A stretch of 64,000 bases of DNA, from contig JAKSZT010053881.1 in the NCBI GenBank assembly GCA_026826555.1, forward strand, positions 5,926,807 through 5,990,806, read 5' to 3'. Position 1 is the stretch's first letter. Each line of letters opens with the position of its first letter. The stretch comes from Tolypeutes matacus (Eukaryota > Chordata > Mammalia > Cingulata > Chlamyphoridae). The translations under genes were made by a program, and so were the position numbers. This document shows positions 58,408 through 64,000 of the stretch, piece by piece. The notes beneath the pieces are model-generated. The model did no database searches and had not been told where the DNA came from. It saw only the letters and a program-made list of their open reading frames with translations.

Positions 58408-59351
58408 CCCTCTAATTGAGAACATAGCAGTACTCCCCAGGATGGGAGTTTAATATTTTCTTGTTTATTGTGTGTATCTCCACCCACTGAGATAACATCC
58501 TATGACAAGATGAACACTTTAATATTCCATAGAAGCATGCCCCAGGTGTGCCCTATCCCACATATCTCCCCATCCTTACCCTGCACCAGTAACCCTTCCC
58601 TGCCATATTTGCCAAAAGAACATTCCCACCATTGTAGTTTTAGCCACAGACCTACAAATCCCCAGAATTCACCTGTTACTTCCTCCAGTCCTCCCCCCAG
58701 TTCCATGGATAGTTCAACTCAACCCCCCCACTCACCCTCACATTCCAGCACAATCGACCCCACTCACATCCCTATACCACCATTACCCCCATCTACTGCC
58801 AAACCACCTCCTTCCACCTTCTTAGGTTTTGCCCATATTGAGCTTCAGCTCACCACACTCTACTCCCTTTCTGTCTCCTGTAAACCTATCTTACAGACTT
58901 TGTCTCTGTGAGTCTGCTCACTTTGCTTAGATCATATCAGTGAGGTCATGTAATATTTATCCTTTAGTGATTGGCTTACTTTACTCAACATAAGGTCTTC
59001 AAGATTCATCCTTGTTGTCACATGTGTCAATACTTCATTCCTTCTTATAGCTGAGTAATATTCCATTGTATGTATATACCACAATTTGCTTATCCATTCA
59101 TCTGTTGTTGGACACTTTGGTTGCTTCCAACTTTTGGCAAGAGTGAATAATGCTGCTATGAACATTGGTGTCCTTGCTTTCAATTCTTCTGGGTATATAT
59201 CCAGCAGTGGGATTGCTGGATCATATGACACTCAAGTTAATTTAGTAGCACATTCTCATCAAATGCTTACTATTAACATGTCTGCCGATTATCATCTTTA
59301 TTCTTTCACTTGTGTCAATCTGGCTGGAGTCTTAAGTTATTGTCGTTTTTT

Positions 59352-59537
59352 GTTTGTTTTTTTTTTAAGATTTTATTTATTTATTAATTTATCCCCCCAC
59401 TTGCTGCTTGTGCTCACTGGGTCAGCTAACCACGCCGTGCGGGCGGGCTTGCCTTCACCAGGAGGCCCCAGGAACCGAACCCGGGGCCTCCCATATGGTA
59501 AACGGGAACCCTACTGATTGAGCCACAGCCGCTTCCC
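59352..59537 (-). mobile_element. DAS-type SINE, well preserved
   Basis: Complete body and head ('gggaaccctactgattgagc'). The flanking repeat ttattgtcgtttttt at 59337-59351 recurs from 59538 with one change. Confidence 0.92.
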
Positions 59538-59631
59538 TTATTGTCATTTTTTAATGAATGAGAGGTTGGTTATATCCATCTACTTTCTTTTCTGTTATGT
59601 AGAAACTAATATTAAGAAAGTAACTTTTGGG

Positions 59632-59735
59632 GAACAGGTGTAGCTTAGTGGTTGAATGCCTGCTGCCCACGTACAAGATCCCGGGTTTAATCCCCGTTGC
59701 CTCCAAAAAAAAAAAAAAAAAGAAAAGAAAAAGCT
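59632..59735 (+). mobile_element. Short DAS-type SINE
   Basis: Head 'caggtgtagcttagtggttg' and 'gggtttaatcccc', with an A tail. A similar 'aagaaagtaac' / 'aagaaaaagct' flank is seen. Confidence 0.78.
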
Positions 59736-59739
59736 TTCC

Positions 59740-60515
59740 CACAAACCCAAGCCCAAGATCAGTGGTTTGGTTTTACAATAGAGATCATGAGAATTTTTGA
59801 CTAAACTAAATGCTCACAAGTCCCTACATCTGAAATAACTAGACTTAGTTTGTTCTTTCAAATTCTCATAAAAGTGCTCCAGAGTAAAGTGGTAAGAGTT
59901 ACACTTTAAGTTAAGAATTTAGTTATGGCTTGCATTCAAATTACACTATGGTAGATTATATCTTTGAGTGCCTTTCTTTGGAATTCAAAAGAACTTGGAC
60001 CTATTAATATGGAAATATACTTTTCCATTTAATTGATTATGCAATGAGGAAAGAGAAAGGTTATGTAATTGCTTGAGGTAATTTTGAACCTTGCCTGAGT
60101 GTTATAGAGAGCTACTACCACTTCCTGAACCAGATATTATGTCAGAAAACAGCACGAGGGTGTCAGTACTGTGTCCACATCTACCAAGTTCCTCGGACTT
60201 GTCAAGCTCCTTTCCATCTCAGTGCCTTGGCCCAGATGAAGGCATTGTTTACATCTCAGGTGACACCATCATTTTGCAATTGTACAAGCACAGAGCCTGC
60301 CAGACTTGCAGTTAGGGAATTTGTTTTTGTTTTTATCAAATGTTTTATTTTTGGGAATTCAAATTGTTTAAAATTCTGAGCACAAGAAAGACTACTATTA
60401 TTTTTATATGGCCCAATATCTAATTTGCACAATTCAAATTCATGGAAAATGCCTCCACATTGTATCCAGCATATTTAGGTACTGATTTTTTTATTTACCC
60501 ATACAGATCACATTC
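59740..60515. other. Intergenic sequence without recognised element
   Basis: A 74-codon open frame at 60091-60315 has no recognised homology. Nothing supported. Confidence 0.4.
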
Positions 60516-60526
60516 AATAATCTATT

Positions 60527-60643
60527 TATTTATTTATTTTTATTTTTATTTTTTTTTATTTTACCGGGAGGTCCCGGGGATCGAACCCGGGTCCCTCCAT
60601 ATGGGAGACGGACGCCCAACCAGTTGAGCCACATCCGCCCCCG
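60527..60643 (-). mobile_element. DAS-type SINE monomer with near-consensus Pol III boxes
   Basis: The reverse reads 'tggctcaactggttgggcgt' and 'gggttcgatccccggg', a perfect B box. It matches the left head of the dimeric SINEs. An ataatctatt repeat flanks it (60517-60526 and 60644-60653). Little decay suggests a young copy. Confidence 0.9.
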
Positions 60644-60837
60644 ATAATCTATTACTTATCTTTCAAATAACAGAGTTAAACCTTCTTTGGCTAGCTACTT
60701 AATTTATTTAATTATATCCCCAAGAACGGAGGAGTTAGTTGTTTTCAGTTTTTTTGGTATTACAAACAGTGCTGTCATGAACATCCTTCTTCATCAAAAG
60801 GTAAATACCTAGAAATGGAATTGGGGCATCCAAGGGC

Positions 60838-61250
60838 ACTGTATTAGTCATCTTTCTCCAGAGAAATGGGGGTGGGGAGAGATTTATTATAGGAATTGAC
60901 TCACATAACTATGGGTATTGGCAAATAGGCAGGCTACAAGTTGGAAACTCAGAGAAGGTGATGTTGAATTCCCTAGGAGTTAAGGATTGGCTCTAGGAGA
61001 GATAGAAATTCTTCTTTCTGACTGCTGAAATCTTCATTTTAAGGCCCCAACTGATTAGAGGAGGAGACTCCTTTCATTGCTGAAGGCAATCTCTTTTGTT
61101 GATCGTAGAATGTAAACATCCTTAGATGCACTCAATTGACTAATGGTTTAAATCCATCTCTGAAATACCCTCACAGTAACAATCAGGCCAGTCTGGGAAG
61201 TGCCCATTTCCCCAAATTGGACAGGGCGGGCCGAGACGTCTCTTGGTAAC
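60838..61250 (-). mobile_element. MaLR-type LTR, diverged
   Basis: It starts 'ctgtattagtcatctttctc' and continues 'gagatttattataggaattg', the reverse of a mammalian MLT/MST-like LTR end. The subfamily is unassigned and the right end approximate. Confidence 0.5.
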
Positions 61251-61714
61251 ATTTTTGATGGAGAACCAGACCCTGATGAGAATTAGGCAAAAGGTACATG
61301 GATGCACTGTTCCCGACTTTTAAAAAATCAAATTCCAAGCTTTTGTGTGCACATATATACTAAATGATTTAAATATGACATGCAAACCACTGCTTTATTG
61401 AGTTTAAATATCTCAGAGCCAGAGTCTGGGTACAGCTTTGAGTCCTATATCCTGGGACTGGGATGTCAGGTGTCAGTCAGGGTCCCACATTATAGATTAG
61501 CTGGAGCCCTCAGCAAAATAGGGTGCTTCAGGAACCTGGCAGAAGTGACTCTGAGACATGCTAATTGTATCTGCAGTTTTAGGAACAATCTTTGGCACTT
61601 TAGGAAATCATTAATAAGTGAAAGAAATTAGTCAAAGAAAGATCTGAGTTTAAAAACAAAACAAAACAAAACAAAACAAAACTATGTTCTGAGGGCCAAA
61701 TTCAATTTGCGATA
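61251..61714. other. Intergenic sequence with (AAAAC)n at 61653-61682
   Basis: The only clear structure is the pentanucleotide repeat. Confidence 0.6.
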
Positions 61715-61850
61715 ATTCATGCATTCAACAAATACTTATTGAATGCCTAGTATAAGCTATTGAATACTTATACTTATACTTAATAATACTTATTGAATGC
61801 TTTAGGGAATGGGGATAGAGTAGTGAACAGAATAGTCATTCCAGAGAGAA
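61715..61850 (-). mobile_element. L2 3' end fragment
   Basis: 'catgcattcaacaaatactt' and 'ggggatagagtagtgaacag' are the reverse of the L2 terminus. A local duplication of 'acttatac' and 'tacttattgaatgc' is inside it. Confidence 0.7.
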
Positions 61851-61969
61851 GAATTATAGAAAACTGAACAGTTTTCCTGAGTTCTGTACATTTTCATGCA
61901 TATATTGGTCAGCAGAATGCTTCAAGATAATTGTAAAAATAGTGTTATCTTAAGCCATCTCCTGAATTT

Positions 61970-62161
61970 TTTTTTTTTTTTTTTTTTTTAAGATTTTATT
62001 TATCTATTCATTTATCCCCCCCTTGCTGCTTGTGCTCGCCGGGTCAGCCAACCACGCCATGTGGGTGGGCCTGCCCCCACCAGGAGGCCCCAGGAACCGA
62101 ACCCGGGGCCCCCCACATGGTAAACGGGAGCCCCATCCATTGAGCCACAGCCGCTTCCCAT
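61970..62161 (-). mobile_element. DAS-type SINE, well preserved
   Basis: T-rich end, complete body and head. The target-site duplication catctcctgaattt is at 61956-61969 and 62162-62175. Confidence 0.93.
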
Positions 62162-62175
62162 CATCTCCTGAATTT

Positions 62176-64000
62176 ATACAGAAAGTGGAGTTATGGTGTT
62201 TAGAGGATATGACTCTGAGGCTTCAGCTAAGATATGATGTTTATACTTTCAATAGATAATTTAATGGGAGATAAATTATCACTCTTATTGACAAAAAGAC
62301 AAAATTATTTCATCTTCTTAACCAGATTTTGCCAAAAATAAAAGGTTTTAAACATTAAAAGAAAAAAAATGCTATATCTAAACGTAAAGAAATAGTAGCA
62401 GCTGTGTGATTTGATGGCATTAATATTGACTAGAAAATCCAATTATTTTTACAATTTATTCTGATATATCCCAAGATAGCTGTTTGTCAGCAGGTGAACT
62501 TCCTATTTAATTGGCATGATTAAGTAATTAGATGTATTCTCAGAGCAAAAATAAAATAAAATTCTCATGTCTCAGTAACATGGTAGAGGTTTTTGTTTTG
62601 TTTTGTTTTACCCCTGGGTTTATCCAACTGAGACCAAGGACACTCCTTGTTTTATCTGGCAATACTATTTTATTTAAAATATTTGCTAAGTGTGTGAGTA
62701 TATATTTATTTTCATCATAAAAATGATGGGAAAGAGTCATGAGTTTGACAAAGTTTTGCCATGATTTGCCTTTCTCTCATATGAAATCCTTCATTTTCCT
62801 GAGTTGCTGTAGTAGCCTTTAGATAGGTCTTTCTCTCTCTACCTCCAGCCTTTTCCTCAGGTCAATTTGTCTTCTAGAAGAGTAAGCTGATCTTTGTACT
62901 GTATCTTCTACATCATTAGTGATGCACTTGGCTGCAAATTAAAAAAAATACTATAGTGACTTAAACAATTAGGGAATTATTTGTCTCACACATTACAAAG
63001 TCTTGGGGTAGGTATAGTGGTTCCAAATTGCTTTCAGGGACCCAGTTTCTTTCCATTTTTCTGCTCTGCCGTTCTTAGTATGTAGGCCTTGACCCTCATG
63101 CTAGCTGCTGCATGAATGCAAGATGGCTGCAACACCTCCAGGCCTCACTTCTACTTTCCAGGCAGGAAGAAGGTGGAAGAATGAAGAGGTCACAAATACA
63201 CTATTCTTGGGCACTTTTGACTAGTTGCAAGAGAGGCTGAGAAATTGGTACTTTGGCTTTTCGGTATCTATAGTATACATAGTTTAAAGAGAAAGTGGAT
63301 GTCATTTGCTTTTGGATAGCCAAGCCATAGTGATTGCAATATTCCCGCTCTTCCATAAAAATCCTCAAAAGTTTATCATTGCTTCCTGTGTGAAGTCCAT
63401 ATCTCTTATTATTGTGCAGTATGATGCCATAGAATGACTTCTGACCTAACATTGAGAATCTGCATACAGCTTATCTTCTTCTTATTACTCCATCTAAATT
63501 AAGCATTTTTGAATACCAGGAAATGACATGTGCTAAAAGGTAGAAAGAAAATGGCTCATTTGAGTTATTGAAATGAATTCAGTATGGCGAGATCTTTGAG
63601 TAGGAAAAAAAATGACTGGGAAAAGATGAGTCTGAATAGATAAGCAGATGCCACATCATGCAGAACATCATAGTTACTCAGAAGGAGAGTAGCCTTTATG
63701 CTAAGAGCAATGGAGAACAACTAAGAGGTTAAGTAAGACATCTGTTCATTCATTTCCTCCCGACTTCGTTCTGTCACTTCTTTCAATCAATGTAGTTTGT
63801 GTGGAATTGACCCCAGATTGGCCTAAATTATTTGGCATGTTCAATCTCCTTGGCCACATTGATTGGTTCAGGGATGGGCCAATGAGACACAATATACCAT
63901 TTGCTAGAGCATCTGAGAGAAAAAAGTATCCCTCCCCACTCCCCCACCCCCGGCTTTGCTGGTTTGACCATATGATGCTTAGAACTGCTACAGCCATGTT
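62176..64000. other. Intergenic sequence, two ancient repeat-like stretches
   Basis: About 62925-63240 ('gcaagatggctgcaacacct', 'ccaggcaggaagaaggt') and about 63740-63990 ('attggttcagggatgggcca') look like old mammalian interspersed repeats that I cannot name. No exon or RNA gene seen. Confidence 0.35.

Larger units (their letters stand above)
53788..59228 (-). mobile_element. L1 (3' UTR with two modules, ORF2 C-terminus), host of three later insertions
   Basis: The target-site duplication cactcaagcta (53777-53787) recurs as cactcaagtta (59229-59239), so this is a single insertion. In minus sense it holds the last about 100 codons of ORF2 (58932-59228), a C-rich UTR part (58415-58930), module B (about 55545-56240), a spacer and module A (about 53800-54200). 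SINEs at 54880 and 55650 and an LTR-type element at 56304 entered later. Confidence 0.88.

Noticed and set aside
60527..60643. tRNA gene
   Set aside because: A and B boxes are good, but the cloverleaf is not completed and an A-rich SINE tail follows; it is a SINE.
61653..61682. Regularly spaced repeats that might suggest an array
   Set aside because: This is an (AAAAC)n simple repeat; there are no spacers, and CRISPR arrays are not expected in this genome.

Overview
The window is nuclear DNA from a placental mammal, most likely an armadillo (Xenarthra, Dasypodidae; probably Dasypus). Three things point there. Split exons encode a near-human TFIIB. The interspersed repeats are mammalian (MIR, L2, LINE-1, MaLR-type LTRs). 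About thirty insertions belong to tRNA-derived SINEs with the head 'ggctgtggctcaatcagt' and a 'ggttcggttcc' B box, which I recognise as the armadillo DAS-SINE type. There are no prokaryotic or phage features.

Region 1 (1-38.6 kb) is the gene GTF2B (general transcription factor IIB) on the minus strand. Six coding exons can be placed to the base: 38507-38523, 34166-34272, 11819-11952, 8804-8950, 8547-8676 and 1199-1480. All six have GT/AG splice sites and compatible phases. They encode residues 1-272 and the first base of codon 273 of a 316-residue protein. The last exon (about 44 residues plus the 3' UTR) lies beyond position 1. A GC-rich promoter with a TATA box at 38606-38613 precedes a short 5' UTR.

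Region 2 (introns of GTF2B) is mostly retrotransposons. A nearly complete L1 lies in sense in intron 5. Intron 2 holds an internally deleted L1, L1 3' ends, several MIRs, three LTR-type repeats and many DAS-SINEs. Intron 1 is mainly L1M ends, MIR pieces and unassigned sequence.

Region 3 (38.7-64 kb) is intergenic. I found no coding exon in it. It holds large nested retrotransposon clusters at 40.7-43.5, 46.6-48.8, 49.6-53.7 and 53.8-59.2 kb, in which target-site duplications (TSDs) allow the insertion order to be read. The most interesting observations are structural: a candidate L1 3' transduction, a MaLR-like element with one LTR inside a TSD, a duplicated module in an L1 3' UTR family, and two snap-back (template-switch) scars. 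I did not find a new gene system.
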